Notes: generated from the sequence alone by a model not told the origin. DNA of 64,000 nt from Paracoccaceae bacterium (GCA_013214575.1 JABSSD010000071.1:1-64000), one strand, 5' to 3'; positions 8,838 to 18,301 are shown, numbered from the stretch's first letter. Numbers and translations: made by a program.

Positions 8838-9401
8838 ATGCGCCCAAACAAACGGGACGAGATCGTACGCAAAGCGTTAGAGGTGTTTTACCACAACGGA
8901 TTTCACGCCACTGGTATGGACCTGCTGGTCAAGGAAACCGGCATTTCCAAGACCTCGATGTATCGGCATTTCCGCACCAAGGAAGACATCATCCTGGCTA
9001 CTCTGCGACTGCGCGACGAGAATTTCCGCAACTGGCTATACCGCCGGATCGAAGCCATGGCCGATACTCCCAAGGAGCAGCTTCTGGCGGTGTTTGATGC
9101 GCTGGAGGAGTGGTTTGCCAAGCCCGAGTTTCGAGGCTGCATGTTCATCAAGGCCAGCGCCGAGTTCCAGGAATCCGACCATCCGATCCACGCTCAGTCT
9201 GCCGAGCACAAACGCCTGCTGGGCGATCATTTTCTGAAAATCGCCCGATTCGTCATTGCGCGCGACCCCGAGGAACTGACCCGGCAACTGATGATCCTGA
9301 AAGAAGGAGCCATCATCATGGCGGTCATGGGCCACAGCGATAATCCAGCCCGGGATGCCAAGTCCGCGGCTGAGACGTTGATTGCAGCCCACTCCGGTTA
9401 G
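8838..9401 (+). CDS. TetR-family transcriptional regulator
   Basis: 187 residues. The helix-turn-helix is clear at about 5-50 (RDEIVRKALEVFYHNGFHATGMDLLVKETGISKTSMYRHFRTKEDII). The C-terminal part (LEEWFAKPEFRGCMFIKASAEF, then AEHKRLLGDHF) resembles the TetR_C domain of regulators that control detoxification or efflux operons. Cys in FRGCMF sits where such proteins have a pocket residue. AAGGA is 7 bases before ATG. It is divergent from the hydrolase/flavoprotein operon, with operator copies on both sides of the intergenic region. Confidence 0.86.
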   Translation: MRPNKRDEIVRKALEVFYHNGFHATGMDLLVKETGISKTSMYRHFRTKEDIILATLRLRDENFRNWLYRRIEAMADTPKEQLLAVFDALEEWFAKPEFRGCMFIKASAEFQESDHPIHAQSAEHKRLLGDHFLKIARFVIARDPEELTRQLMILKEGAIIMAVMGHSDNPARDAKSAAETLIAAHSG

Positions 9402-9467
9402 TCCGGTGCTTTGGGGCACTGGACCGCCTATCCAGACATCAAACCTGCTCTATTGGTCGGATCGTTT

Positions 9468-10394
9468 TCAATATCGGATCTTGAGACGTTTCATAGCAAC
9501 GCCTCGGCCACCGGCCATCAGGCTGGTGATCTTGCCGTTTTTGGTGATCAGATCAACGGTGATGAGGCTCGGTGATGCCGGTTCCATGAAATGGCCTTGT
9601 TCAATAGTGATCTGCGGTTTGCGTAGGCCAAGCACATCATGCAAATAACAAGCCAGCGGCCCAGCCGCCGTGCCGGTGGCCGATTCTTCGTCAATGCCAT
9701 AGCGCGGCGCGAACATGCGGGTTGTTGCAGCCTTGCGGGTGAACTTTGGATCCGTGGTGAAAACATAATAGCCGATTAGATCCAGGCTCTCGCTGATCCG
9801 GTTTATCGCCGCGAGATCGGGCCGGATCTGGCGCAGCGTCTCGGCATTTGCAACACCGATAATGACAAAACTATTGCCGGTATTGACCAGGGTCGGCGGG
9901 CTCCCTGGGGCGAGGTCTGACAGTGTCAGGCCCAGCGAGTTGAGCACATCGTCCTGGGAAACAGCTTCAGCGGCCCAAGCCTCCGGGTTGCGATAGCTGG
10001 GTGCCAGTTGCTCCATATATGCGGCACCGTCCTTGATGATGATTTTCCTGGGGCCATCCACGGTTTCTTTCGATGTCTCGCCCTCGGCCACCCGACCCAG
10101 CGCCGAGAGATAAGAGAAGGTTGCGATGGTGGCGTGGCCGCAATGGGCAATTCGGCGGTTTGGCGTGAAGAAATCCAGCTTAAAGCCTGCGGTCTCGGAC
10201 TGCGAAACAAAGGCCGTTTCGGATAGGCCGATTTTTCCGGCAATCGCCAGCATATCTTTTTCGCTGAGGTCGTCGGCGTCCAGAACAACACCGGCGGGGT
10301 TGCCGCCGATGCCTGTAGTTGCCCCGCCTTTTGCATTCGGTGCTACAAACCCATTCACGATCTGCGCGGAGACTTCATGAATTTCATGCGGCAT
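9468..10394 (-). CDS. PhzF/YddE-family isomerase
   Basis: 308 residues. PhzF landmarks are all present: N-terminal half with GGNPAGVVLDADDL, SETAFV (catalytic glutamate), RRIAHCGHATIATFSYL, and the second half GIDEESATGTAAGPLACYLHD, where GHAT and SATGT bind the substrate. The fold is shared with diaminopimelate epimerase. The start at 10394 has GGAG six bases upstream; the TTG at 10412 does not. It follows the truncated CMD remnant by 24 bases. The substrate is unknown; phenazine genes are absent nearby. Confidence 0.87.
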   Translation of the reverse strand: MPHEIHEVSAQIVNGFVAPNAKGGATTGIGGNPAGVVLDADDLSEKDMLAIAGKIGLSETAFVSQSETAGFKLDFFTPNRRIAHCGHATIATFSYLSALGRVAEGETSKETVDGPRKIIIKDGAAYMEQLAPSYRNPEAWAAEAVSQDDVLNSLGLTLSDLAPGSPPTLVNTGNSFVIIGVANAETLRQIRPDLAAINRISESLDLIGYYVFTTDPKFTRKAATTRMFAPRYGIDEESATGTAAGPLACYLHDVLGLRKPQITIEQGHFMEPASPSLITVDLITKNGKITSLMAGGRGVAMKRLKIRY

Positions 10395-10418
10395 GTTCAA
10401 CTCCGATACCAAGGGCCC

Positions 10419-10682
10419 TTATTCGCCGGCGAGTGCGACGACTGGTGCCAATTTAGCTGCGACCCGGTAAGGCGTAAACGTCTTGTCCAGGTCGTGGTGG
10501 AAGATGTGGTTCGAGATATTGCTAAAGGTCTTTACTGCGACCGGCATTCCCACATCCAGGATCTGCTTCTCGCTGAAACCAGACGCGACAAAGGCGGCGG
10601 CCTCGGCTTTGGTGATCATCCCACGCGACGCGAAGACCCGGGCGGTAAAGGTCGCGAGCGCGGCGAAAGCCCAAGGCGTTAC
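10419..10682 (-). pseudogene. 3' remnant of a carboxymuconolactone decarboxylase/AhpD-like gene
   Basis: Only the last ~85 residues resemble the CMD family: FAALATFTARVFASRGMITKAE, AFVASGFSEKQILDVGMPVAVKTFSNISNHIFHHDLDKTF. The first half of a normal protein of about 180 residues, with the CxxCH-type redox site, is missing. The frame stays open leftward from 10892, but that part is antisense to the MFS gene's start and has no family features. Gene order suggests that it once preceded phzF in an operon and lost its 5' end when the MFS gene arrived or moved. Confidence 0.65.
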
Positions 10683-10760
10683 ATTCTTCTTATTCGGATC
10701 ACGCCGTGAGCCTGATAATAAATTGCTTCCTATTGGGATTAATACACGCAACAGAGGAGC

Positions 10761-11975
10761 ATGACTATTCTTGCCTTTCTTCGTGACAACGCGCGCTGGC
10801 TCAGCGCCGGGATGCTGCTGACCTTTCTCAGCAGCTTCGGGCAGACGTATTTCATTTCGATCTTCGCTGGAGAAATTCGCGAAGTGTTTCAAATCTCACA
10901 TGGTCAATGGGGCGGCATCTATGCTGTTGGCACCACCGCATCAGCCGCCGTCATGGTTTGGGCGGGGGGGCTGACCGATCATTTTCGCGTGCGCTCTCTT
11001 GGGGTCGTGTTTCTGGTGATGCTGGCGGTTGCCTGCCTTTTGATGGCGCTCAATCCGGTGTGGTGGCTCTTGCCTGTGATTATTTTCTGCCTGCGGTTCA
11101 CCGGCCAGGGCATGACCACTCATATTGCCTTAGTCGCGATGTCGCGGTGGTTCATCGCGACACGAGGCAAGGCCTTGTCTATTGCCTCGCTTGGGTTCGC
11201 CCTGGGCCAGGCTCTGCTGCCGCTGGTTTTTGTCGCTCTCCTGTCGATCTATGACTGGCGCCTGCTTTGGGGGGTTGCCGCCTTCCTCGCTGTGAGCGGT
11301 GTTCCCCTATTATTGATGCTTCTACGCGAAGAACGCACGCCACACTCAATGGCGCAATCTGACCAGTCTCTGGGCATGCAATCCATGCACTGGACCCGCA
11401 ATCAGACGTTTCGCCACCCGCTCTTTTGGTTCATGGTGCCGGCCCTCTTGGGTCCTGGGGCCTTCAGCACCGCGTTTTTCTTCCACCAAGTACATTTCGC
11501 GGGCATCAAACAGATGACCCATGTTGAACTGGTGGCAATGTTCCCCTTCTACATCATGGTCGGCATCGTTGTGATGGTTCTGACAGGCTGGGCGTTGGAC
11601 AAAATCGGGACACCCCGGCTGATCCCTTGGAGCCAGCTGCCCATGGTGGCGGCCTTCATCACCTTTGCATATGCCGATAGCTATTCGACGATGCTGCTCG
11701 GCTTCTTCTTTCTGGCGGTGACCACTGGGGCCAACTCTATCCTGCCCAATGCCTTTTGGGCTGAGTTCTTCGGCACACGACATCTTGGCTCGATTAAGGC
11801 GATGGCGGCGGCGGTCATGGTGCTGGGCTCAGCCATCGGGCCCGGTATCACGGGGCTGGGCATTGACCTTGGGGTAGGGATTGAAACCCAGTATCTCTGG
11901 GTCGCGGTCTATTTCGTATTTGCCACTTTCATGATGATGGTCGGTGTCGCGCAGTATCGTTTGGTTTTGAGATAA
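10761..11975 (+). CDS. Major facilitator superfamily transporter
   Basis: 404 residues with twelve hydrophobic segments. The loop after helix 2 reads WAGGLTDHFRVRSLG, the MFS motif A pattern, and the mirrored loop in the second half reads GWALDKIGTPRL. Helix 4 region has RFTGQGMTTHIALVAMSRWF, similar to oxalate/formate-type and YbfB-like carriers. GAGGAG lies directly before ATG, with a short spacer. It overlaps antisense the open frame of the CMD remnant. The substrate cannot be told; the direction is away from phzF. Confidence 0.85.
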   Translation: MTILAFLRDNARWLSAGMLLTFLSSFGQTYFISIFAGEIREVFQISHGQWGGIYAVGTTASAAVMVWAGGLTDHFRVRSLGVVFLVMLAVACLLMALNPVWWLLPVIIFCLRFTGQGMTTHIALVAMSRWFIATRGKALSIASLGFALGQALLPLVFVALLSIYDWRLLWGVAAFLAVSGVPLLLMLLREERTPHSMAQSDQSLGMQSMHWTRNQTFRHPLFWFMVPALLGPGAFSTAFFFHQVHFAGIKQMTHVELVAMFPFYIMVGIVVMVLTGWALDKIGTPRLIPWSQLPMVAAFITFAYADSYSTMLLGFFFLAVTTGANSILPNAFWAEFFGTRHLGSIKAMAAAVMVLGSAIGPGITGLGIDLGVGIETQYLWVAVYFVFATFMMMVGVAQYRLVLR

Positions 11976-12374
11976 GAGAACGCCGTTCGGGTATGCCCAG
12001 AACCTACTGCACCCGCCATTAAAATCCGTTTTCCTCTTCTTAGCTTTGAGCCAAGTCTCCATGTTTCCAACTTTGTGCGTCATGATGACTGTTGTCATCT
12101 GAATGCGCCTCTAAACCGACATTCCCTAAGTGGAGCGCCAGCCGGCCTGACGGCGTAACCGAGTTGGAAGTAACACCGGGATGAGTTCTTGGTGAAGATC
12201 AATGGCCATTTTGTCTCCGGTGATCACAGGCCGTAACACCTGATTATATTGCCAACTTGTGGGCTTTATTGACGGCCCGAGTTGACACCTATTGACCAAT
12301 GGTGAGAATGGCTGATGTAGATATATTGAGCAATTCTAGCTGGCAATTTTCGGAATATTTTTCAGGAGACGGTT
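11976..12374. other. Intergenic gap before the sulfatase operon
   Basis: About 400 bases with no convincing gene; a leftward frame at 11829-12098 is a shadow of the MFS end. The last third is AT-rich (gatatattgagcaattc near 12320) and probably holds the promoter of the long operon that starts at 12375. AGGAGA lies 7 bases before that start. Confidence 0.5.
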
Positions 12375-13934
12375 ATGAAGACACGATCCAGGATCCCTAT
12401 AGGGCTTTTTTCCCGACTATGCGCATTGGCATGTGCGAGTGTGATCGCAACCCAGGTTTCGGCTGAGACTGAGAAACCCAACTTTCTAATCATCTGGGGC
12501 GACGATATCGGCTGGATGAATACCAGCGCCTATAACCGGGGCATGATGGGCTATCGCACGCCCAATATCGACCGGATCGCCAGCGAGGGCGCGCTGTTCA
12601 CCGACTGGTATGGGCAGCAAAGCTGTACCGCTGGTCGTTCGGCCTTCGTCACCGGCCAGAGCCCGTTTCGAACCGGCCTGTTGAAAGTCGGCCTCCCGGG
12701 AGCCCAGGAAGGGCTGTCTGAGCAAGATCCAACCGTAGCAGGCCTGTTGAAGAACCACGGCTACATGACCGCGCAGTATGGTAAAAACCATCTTGGCGAC
12801 CTGGATAGGCACCTGCCCACCAACCACGGTTTTGACGAATTTTTTGGCAACCTTTATCACCTCAATGCCGAGGAAGAGCCCGAGCATGAGGATTATCCGA
12901 AGGATCCTGCTTTCCGCGAGCAATTCGGCCCTCGCGGCGTCATTAAGTCTTCTGCTGACGGTCAGATCGAGGATACCGGGCCGCTGACTCGAAAGCGGAT
13001 GGAAACTATCGATGACGAGGTGACCGCCGGCGCCATCGACTTCATGGAGCGCGCCGTAGCAGCGAACAAGCCGTTCTTCTTGTGGTACAATAGCACCCGA
13101 ATGCATGTTATTACCCGGCTGAAAGAAGAGTCTCAGGGCGTGACCGGACTTGGCATTTATGCCGACGGAATGGCCGAGCATGATCTCCATGTTGGCCAGC
13201 TGCTCGACAAGGTCGACGAGCTGGGGGTCGCTGACAACACGATTATCATGTATTCCTCGGACAACGGTGCCGAAGTCTTCACTTGGCCAGATGGTGGCAT
13301 GACCCCGTTCCGAAACGAGAAAAACTCGAACTGGGAAGGCGGCTATCGCGTTCCGACTATGATCAAGTGGCCTGGCGTGATCGAGCCCGGTTCGGTCTAT
13401 AATGATATCTTCTCTCACGAAGACATGCTGCCGACTATCATGGCGGCTGTTGGCGAAGACGATATCAAGGAAAAGCTCCTGAACGGCCACTCGGCAATTG
13501 GACGCGACTACAAGGTCCATCTCGATGGGTACAACATGCTGCCCTATTTCAAGGGTGAGGTTGAAGAAGGCCCGCGCAAGGAGTTCTTCTATTGGACTGA
13601 TGACGGTGATCTGGCAAACCTGCGTTATGGCCGCTGGAAAATGGTCTTCCTTGAGCAGCGCGCGCATGGGTTTGACGTGTGGCAGGAACCCTTTGTGGAA
13701 CTTCGCGTGCCCAAGCTGTTTGACCTATTGGGCGACCCGTTCGAGCGTGCGGATCACGAGTCCGCGAATTACGACATGTGGCGTTTTGAGCGTGTGTTCC
13801 TGATCTTGCCGGCCGTGGCCTATGTCTCGCGACATCTTGCCACTTACGTCGACTTCCCGCCGCGTCAGAAACCCGGAAGCTTCAATCTTGGTGCCGTGCT
13901 CGACAAACTGAGCAGTAACACCACATCGAACTAA
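12375..13934 (+). CDS. Secreted arylsulfatase
   Basis: 519 residues. A signal peptide ends at about residue 30 (ASVIATQVSA-ET). The sulfatase signature C84-T-A-G-R matches C-x-(P/A)-x-R, so C84 should become formylglycine by a formylglycine-generating enzyme that is not encoded here. Metal ligands are seen in IIWGDDIGW and YSSDNGAE, and YGKNHLGD is the usual mid-domain motif. It would cleave sulfate esters in the periplasm. It is followed by a 183-base gap with a hairpin, then by a phosphatase of the same superfamily. The similarity is to the arylsulfatases often found beside phosphatases, not to choline sulfatase. Confidence 0.9.
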   Translation: MKTRSRIPIGLFSRLCALACASVIATQVSAETEKPNFLIIWGDDIGWMNTSAYNRGMMGYRTPNIDRIASEGALFTDWYGQQSCTAGRSAFVTGQSPFRTGLLKVGLPGAQEGLSEQDPTVAGLLKNHGYMTAQYGKNHLGDLDRHLPTNHGFDEFFGNLYHLNAEEEPEHEDYPKDPAFREQFGPRGVIKSSADGQIEDTGPLTRKRMETIDDEVTAGAIDFMERAVAANKPFFLWYNSTRMHVITRLKEESQGVTGLGIYADGMAEHDLHVGQLLDKVDELGVADNTIIMYSSDNGAEVFTWPDGGMTPFRNEKNSNWEGGYRVPTMIKWPGVIEPGSVYNDIFSHEDMLPTIMAAVGEDDIKEKLLNGHSAIGRDYKVHLDGYNMLPYFKGEVEEGPRKEFFYWTDDGDLANLRYGRWKMVFLEQRAHGFDVWQEPFVELRVPKLFDLLGDPFERADHESANYDMWRFERVFLILPAVAYVSRHLATYVDFPPRQKPGSFNLGAVLDKLSSNTTSN

Positions 13935-13943
13935 GTGAAGCCT

Positions 13944-13975
13944 GAGACTGGCGGGCCATATTGCCTGCCGGTCTC
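13944..13975 (+). terminator. Hairpin after the sulfatase gene
   Basis: GAGACTGGC (13944-13952) pairs with GCCGGTCTC (13967-13975), nine pairs with one G-U wobble. No T-run follows, so it is either a weak terminator or an mRNA-stabilising hairpin that could raise sulfatase transcript over the distal genes. Confidence 0.5.
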
Positions 13976-14117
13976 ACCTATTGGACTATCTATAGCCTTT
14001 TTCGAATATGTGCCTGACAATTTGGCAAAGTGGCTCGGGCAATAGAAGGCTGAGATAGATCTGTTGGCTCGGGTCCCAATTTCAAATGCTCAGCGAGTTA
14101 TGAAGGACTATCCGGTC

Positions 14118-15836
14118 ATGTTGCCATCAACCATTTCCCGCGCCTTGGTCGGTGCTTCGCTACTGTTCGGTTCCGCCGGATGGGTCTCGGCAGAACTGCG
14201 CAACGAACCGCCGCGCCTTGTCCTGCAGATCACCGTGGATCAATTGCGGGGGGATCTTATTGGTCGCTATGGCAAGGGTTTTGGAGAAGGTGGGTTTAAC
14301 TATTTGCTGGAAAATGGCGTGGTTTTCACCAATGCCCATCATCGCCATGCCAATACCGAAACAATTGTTGGACATACTACTCTGGCAACCGGAACTGATC
14401 CTGCCATTCACGGCATGATCGCCAACCTGTGGTTCGACAGGAAAACCGGAACAGAGTTTTACAATGTGCAAGACGCTGATTTTCCATTAGTCGGGGCTGA
14501 GGGTGTTGACCAATCCGCTGAGGTCGACCCGACGCAACGTGCGGCGACGACCGATGGCCGTTCGCCCCGCAACATCCTGACCTCAACCATAGGGGACGAG
14601 ATCGCGTTGCATTTCGGGCCCAAGGCCAAGATTTTTGGTGTTTCGGTCAAGGATCGGGGGGCCATTTCAATGGCCGGCCACGTCGGCGACGCCTACTGGT
14701 TCTCGAAGTCCGAAGGTCGTTTTGTAACCAGCACTTTCTACCGGCAGGAGTACCCGGCCTGGATGGCTGACTGGGAGACAAAGAGCTTGGTCGCGTCTTA
14801 TGCCGATACCGACTGGACCCTGCTTTTGGATCCCCAAAACTATACTTTTATTGATCGCGATGTCCAAGATTGGGAAACAGATTTCCCCGGCTGGGGGCAG
14901 GTATTTCCGCATAGCTACGGATCCGCGGGTAGCAAATATTTCACGACGTTGTTGACACTTAGCCCGGCCGGAGATGAAATCACTGCCGATTTTGCCAAGA
15001 CCCTTCTTGACGCGGAGAGCCTTGGACAAGATAGCGTGCCAGACTATCTCTCTGTAAGCCTGTCTTCGACGGATTATATCGGCCATATTTTCGGCCCGTC
15101 GAGCCTTGAGGCCGAAGATAATCTCAAACGGTTGGATCGTACCATTGCCGATCTTCTGGCCCATGTGGACGCCAAGGTTGGGCTCGACAAAACGCTGGTC
15201 GTGCTCTCGGCTGATCACGGCGCGCCAGAAGCGCCTGGGTATCTCAAGACACTGGGGATCGAAGCCCAGAATTTCAATTTTTTAACCGTCAATGTCCAGC
15301 CGGGGCTGGCCCGACTCAAGGAGAAATTCGGTCTGGCCGACGCGCTCATTGACAGTTTTACCAACCCTTATGTGTACTTGAACCAAGACGCGATCCTCGA
15401 GATGGGTTTGGAGCTGGCCGAAGTGGAGGCTTCTGTGGCCGAAGAACTGCAAAAACTGCCGGGTATCGCATATGCGGTTGGCAGTCACGCGCTGCGGACC
15501 GGCGCAGTGCCGGACACGCAGATCACCCGTGCAGTGCTGGCAAATTTTCACCCGGATCGGTCTGGAGACATCTATGTTGTTTTTGAGCCGCATTGGTTTG
15601 TCGCTGACTTTGATGGGTTGAGCGTCGCCTCCGCGCATGGCTCACCATGGGCCTATGACACCTTTGTTCCGATTGTTTTTGTTGGCCCCGGTATCAAACC
15701 GGATCAGATTGCACGGAAAGTTCATACCGTAGACGTGGCACCGACGATTGCTGCTTTTCTTGGAACCAAATCGCCCAGTGGTGCCGTCGGCTCGCTGCTT
15801 GTAGAAGTTTTTGATAAGGGACGCTTACACCCATGA
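14118..15836 (+). CDS. Secreted alkaline phosphatase, PafA-like nucleotide pyrophosphatase/phosphodiesterase family
   Basis: 572 residues from this start. Signal peptide MLPSTISRALVGASLLFGSAGWVSA. The strand LQITVDQLRGD gives the first zinc aspartate. HANTETIVGHTTLATGTDPAIHG places T80 as the nucleophile, like T79 of PafA. STDYIGHIFGP and LSADHGAPEAPG supply the remaining zinc ligands. Expected activity: hydrolysis of phosphate monoesters in the periplasm. AAGGA lies 10 bases before this ATG; in-frame starts at 14100 (ATG) and 14064 (TTG) would only lengthen the leader. Its last four bases, ATGA, overlap the moxR-like start, so the two are translationally coupled. Confidence 0.85.
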   Translation: MLPSTISRALVGASLLFGSAGWVSAELRNEPPRLVLQITVDQLRGDLIGRYGKGFGEGGFNYLLENGVVFTNAHHRHANTETIVGHTTLATGTDPAIHGMIANLWFDRKTGTEFYNVQDADFPLVGAEGVDQSAEVDPTQRAATTDGRSPRNILTSTIGDEIALHFGPKAKIFGVSVKDRGAISMAGHVGDAYWFSKSEGRFVTSTFYRQEYPAWMADWETKSLVASYADTDWTLLLDPQNYTFIDRDVQDWETDFPGWGQVFPHSYGSAGSKYFTTLLTLSPAGDEITADFAKTLLDAESLGQDSVPDYLSVSLSSTDYIGHIFGPSSLEAEDNLKRLDRTIADLLAHVDAKVGLDKTLVVLSADHGAPEAPGYLKTLGIEAQNFNFLTVNVQPGLARLKEKFGLADALIDSFTNPYVYLNQDAILEMGLELAEVEASVAEELQKLPGIAYAVGSHALRTGAVPDTQITRAVLANFHPDRSGDIYVVFEPHWFVADFDGLSVASAHGSPWAYDTFVPIVFVGPGIKPDQIARKVHTVDVAPTIAAFLGTKSPSGAVGSLLVEVFDKGRLHP

Positions 15837-16828
15837 CCACCACTCAGGCACGTGCCGACATCGAAGAATTGATCACCCGGATGGGCCAGTCAATCATCGG
15901 GCAGAGCGAAGTCGTAGAGCGACTGGTGATCGGACTTCTCGCCAATGGCAATCTCTTGATCGAGGGCCTGCCCGGGCTGGCCAAGACGCGCGCGGTCAAG
16001 GCACTGGCCAAAAATCTCGAATGTGATTTCAGCCGGATCCAGTTCACACCGGATCTTTTGCCGTCCGATGTCACTGGGACCGAAATCTATTATCAGACCG
16101 ACAAAGGCTCTGAATTCCGGTTTAAACAAGGCCCGATCTTTGCAAATATCGTCTTGGCAGACGAGATCAACCGCGCCCCGGCCAAGGTCCAGGCGGCGCT
16201 TCTTGAAGCGATGGAAGAGCGGCAAGTCACCGTCGCCGGAACCACTCATAAGATGCCGCCTTTGTTCATGGTCATGGCCACTCAGAACCCAATCGAGCAG
16301 GAAGGCACCTATCCACTGCCCGAGGCACAAATGGACCGTTTCCTGATGCATGTGGTGATTACCTATCCGCCGGTCGAGGACGAGGTAAAGGTTATCCACC
16401 TTGTGCGCAGAGAAGAGGCCGCTGCCAACGCGCCCAAGGATAAAACGCCCAAGGAAGCGATCCCGGCCATTCCGCAAGATTCGGTGTTTCAGGCCCGCCG
16501 GGAAATCGTAGACATTCATGCCTCTGACTCAATCGAGCGCTACATGGTAGATCTCGTACATGCGACCCGCGTGCCGCAGCAGTTCGGCCCCGACCTTGGG
16601 CGCTGGATCGAGATCGGGGCCAGCCCGCGTGCATCTCTGGCACTGGATAAATGCAGCCGCACGCATGCCTGGCTGAATGGCCGGGACTATGTAGATCCAA
16701 TCGATGTGCGCGCCATTGCCGCCAATGTATTGCGCCACCGGCTACGGCTTAGCTATGAGGCGCAGGGCGAAGGAGTGACGCCAGACAGGGTGATTGAGGA
16801 AATAATCGCGCAGGTCGCGCTGACCTGA
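15833..16828 (+). CDS. MoxR-family AAA+ ATPase
   Basis: 331 residues. IIGQSEVVERL opens the AAA+ domain; GLPGLAKT (about residues 45-52) is the Walker A, LADEINRAPAKVQAALLEAMEER the Walker B and adjacent helix, ATQNPIEQEGTYPLPEAQMDRF the sensor 1 and MoxR signature, and GASPRAS the sensor 2 arginine. MoxR proteins work as chaperones with VWA-domain partners to insert cofactors or activate enzymes. Here those partners (DUF58, BatA, BatB-like) follow directly. The start overlaps the phosphatase stop by four bases. Confidence 0.93.
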   Translation: MTTTQARADIEELITRMGQSIIGQSEVVERLVIGLLANGNLLIEGLPGLAKTRAVKALAKNLECDFSRIQFTPDLLPSDVTGTEIYYQTDKGSEFRFKQGPIFANIVLADEINRAPAKVQAALLEAMEERQVTVAGTTHKMPPLFMVMATQNPIEQEGTYPLPEAQMDRFLMHVVITYPPVEDEVKVIHLVRREEAAANAPKDKTPKEAIPAIPQDSVFQARREIVDIHASDSIERYMVDLVHATRVPQQFGPDLGRWIEIGASPRASLALDKCSRTHAWLNGRDYVDPIDVRAIAANVLRHRLRLSYEAQGEGVTPDRVIEEIIAQVALT

Positions 16829-16838
16829 GGACCAGCTG

Positions 16839-17822
16839 ATGTATGACAAAGCCGCCCGAATACGCACCGGCACGCTGCCACCCGCCCGCGAGGCGCCTGA
16901 CGCGGCGGACCCACGCGTGTCCGTTGACTTGGCTCATTTACGGAAACTGGAAGGCCACGCCAAATCCCTTAACTTCCTGCCGCGTCAACCGAGCCGCAGT
17001 GCGCTCAATGGTCGTTATGCCTCGCGGATGCGCGGACGCGGGTTGAACTTCGAAGAACTGCGCGAGTATTTACCGTCTGATGATGTCCGGTCGATCGACT
17101 GGAAAGTCACGGCGCGGACCGGAAAGCCCTATGTGCGTGTCTTCACCGAGGAACGTGACCGCCCGACCCTGATCGTGGTCGATCAACGTATGTCCATGTT
17201 CTTTGGCTCGGTTCTGAACATGAAATCAGTGACGGCCGCGGAATGCGCCGCTCTGGCCGCATTTCGCATCCTGGATCAAGGAGACCGGGTTGGTGGCATA
17301 GTGTTTGGCGACGAAACCATCGCTGAAATTCGCCCACAGCGCAGCCGCGCCGCGCTCAATCGCTTTCTGACCGCGATTGCCGATGCCAACAGTCAGTTGC
17401 GGGCCGACGCGCCCAATGTCGCGCCAGTGGGGCTGGATCGCGTGTTGAAATCGGTATCCCGCATCGCGCCACGCAACCACCTGATCCTTGTGTTCTCCGA
17501 TTTCGATGTGATCACCGACCTAACTCGGAAACTGGTCAGGGGTCTGTCTCGTCACAATGATCTGGTGCTGGGGTTGGTGTCCGACCCGATGGCCGATGAC
17601 CTGCCCGAAGATCTGCATTTGGTCATTTCCGATGGCCAGTTTCAGGCCGAGATCCACACAGGCAACAAGACGGTGCACCGCGACCTGCGCGAGATGTCCC
17701 AGGGGCGGCTGGCCGAAGTTCTGGATTGGCAGCGTACTCTGGGCGTGCCGGTTCTGCCACTCTCCTCTGCCGAAGACAGTCTGACCCAGATGCGGCGTCT
17801 GATGGGGCTTGGTCCGAGATGA
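16839..17822 (+). CDS. DUF58 family protein
   Basis: 327 residues. The central stretch GRYASRMRGRGLNFEELREYLPSDDVRSIDWKVTARTGKPYVRVFTEERDRPTLIVVDQRMSMFFG is the DUF58 signature; the following part is a VWA-like fold in which the MIDAS motif reads DQRMSM and is incomplete. No membrane segment was seen, so it should act in the cytoplasm as an adaptor of the MoxR ATPase. AGGA lies 8 bases before ATG. Its stop overlaps the next start (ATGA). Confidence 0.9.
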   Translation: MYDKAARIRTGTLPPAREAPDAADPRVSVDLAHLRKLEGHAKSLNFLPRQPSRSALNGRYASRMRGRGLNFEELREYLPSDDVRSIDWKVTARTGKPYVRVFTEERDRPTLIVVDQRMSMFFGSVLNMKSVTAAECAALAAFRILDQGDRVGGIVFGDETIAEIRPQRSRAALNRFLTAIADANSQLRADAPNVAPVGLDRVLKSVSRIAPRNHLILVFSDFDVITDLTRKLVRGLSRHNDLVLGLVSDPMADDLPEDLHLVISDGQFQAEIHTGNKTVHRDLREMSQGRLAEVLDWQRTLGVPVLPLSSAEDSLTQMRRLMGLGPR

Positions 17823-18301
17823 CAGAGGACGCCACGACAGAGCCGGTCAACCTTGTAGATCTGATCGAACAACTGGTGTCGCCCAGTGAACCGCCAGCCA
17901 TTTCGATGGTGCCGCAGACCGCAGGCTGGATAGTGCTCGCTGTGGCTTTGGCTTCAATCGCGGGGCTGTCGCTTTGGCGTTGGCACCGCCACCATAAAGC
18001 GAATGCTTATCGTCGTGCGGCGCTGGCCGAGCTGGATCGGGCTGGCTCTGACCCGGTCGCGATTGCTGAAATCCTCCGAAGGACAGCGCTGGCGGCCTAT
18101 CCCCGAACCGAGGTAGCCGCTCTTTGCGGTGCGGACTGGCTTGGGTTTCTCGATGCAACGGTGGGCGGAACAGGTTTTCGCGAAGGGCAGGGGCGGATCG
18201 TTGCCGAAGCCCCCTATCAGCCTGGATTGGGCGGCTCGGAGGCTCTGCGCGACATGGCGACCCGATGGATCCGTCACCATCGCCGCGAGGCCTTGTCATG
18301 A
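17819..18301 (+). CDS. DUF4381 family membrane protein
   Basis: 160 residues. A short acidic N terminus (VNLVDLIEQLVSPSEPPAIS) precedes a single transmembrane helix at about 36-56 (TAGWIVLAVALASIAGLSLW) and a cytoplasmic helical part (YRRAALAELDRA, LRRTALAAYPRTEVAALCGADWLGFLD), the usual DUF4381 plan. It starts inside the DUF58 stop codon and ends overlapping the BatA start, so it is a tightly coupled member of the MoxR/Bat set. A longer open frame exists upstream, but it overlaps DUF58 out of frame. Confidence 0.85.
   Translation: MTEDATTEPVNLVDLIEQLVSPSEPPAISMVPQTAGWIVLAVALASIAGLSLWRWHRHHKANAYRRAALAELDRAGSDPVAIAEILRRTALAAYPRTEVAALCGADWLGFLDATVGGTGFREGQGRIVAEAPYQPGLGGSEALRDMATRWIRHHRREALS

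Noticed and set aside
12486-13667. 393-codon leftward frame opposite the sulfatase.
   Set aside because: Mirror of the sulfatase codon pattern; no family features, and the sulfatase has a signal peptide and active site.
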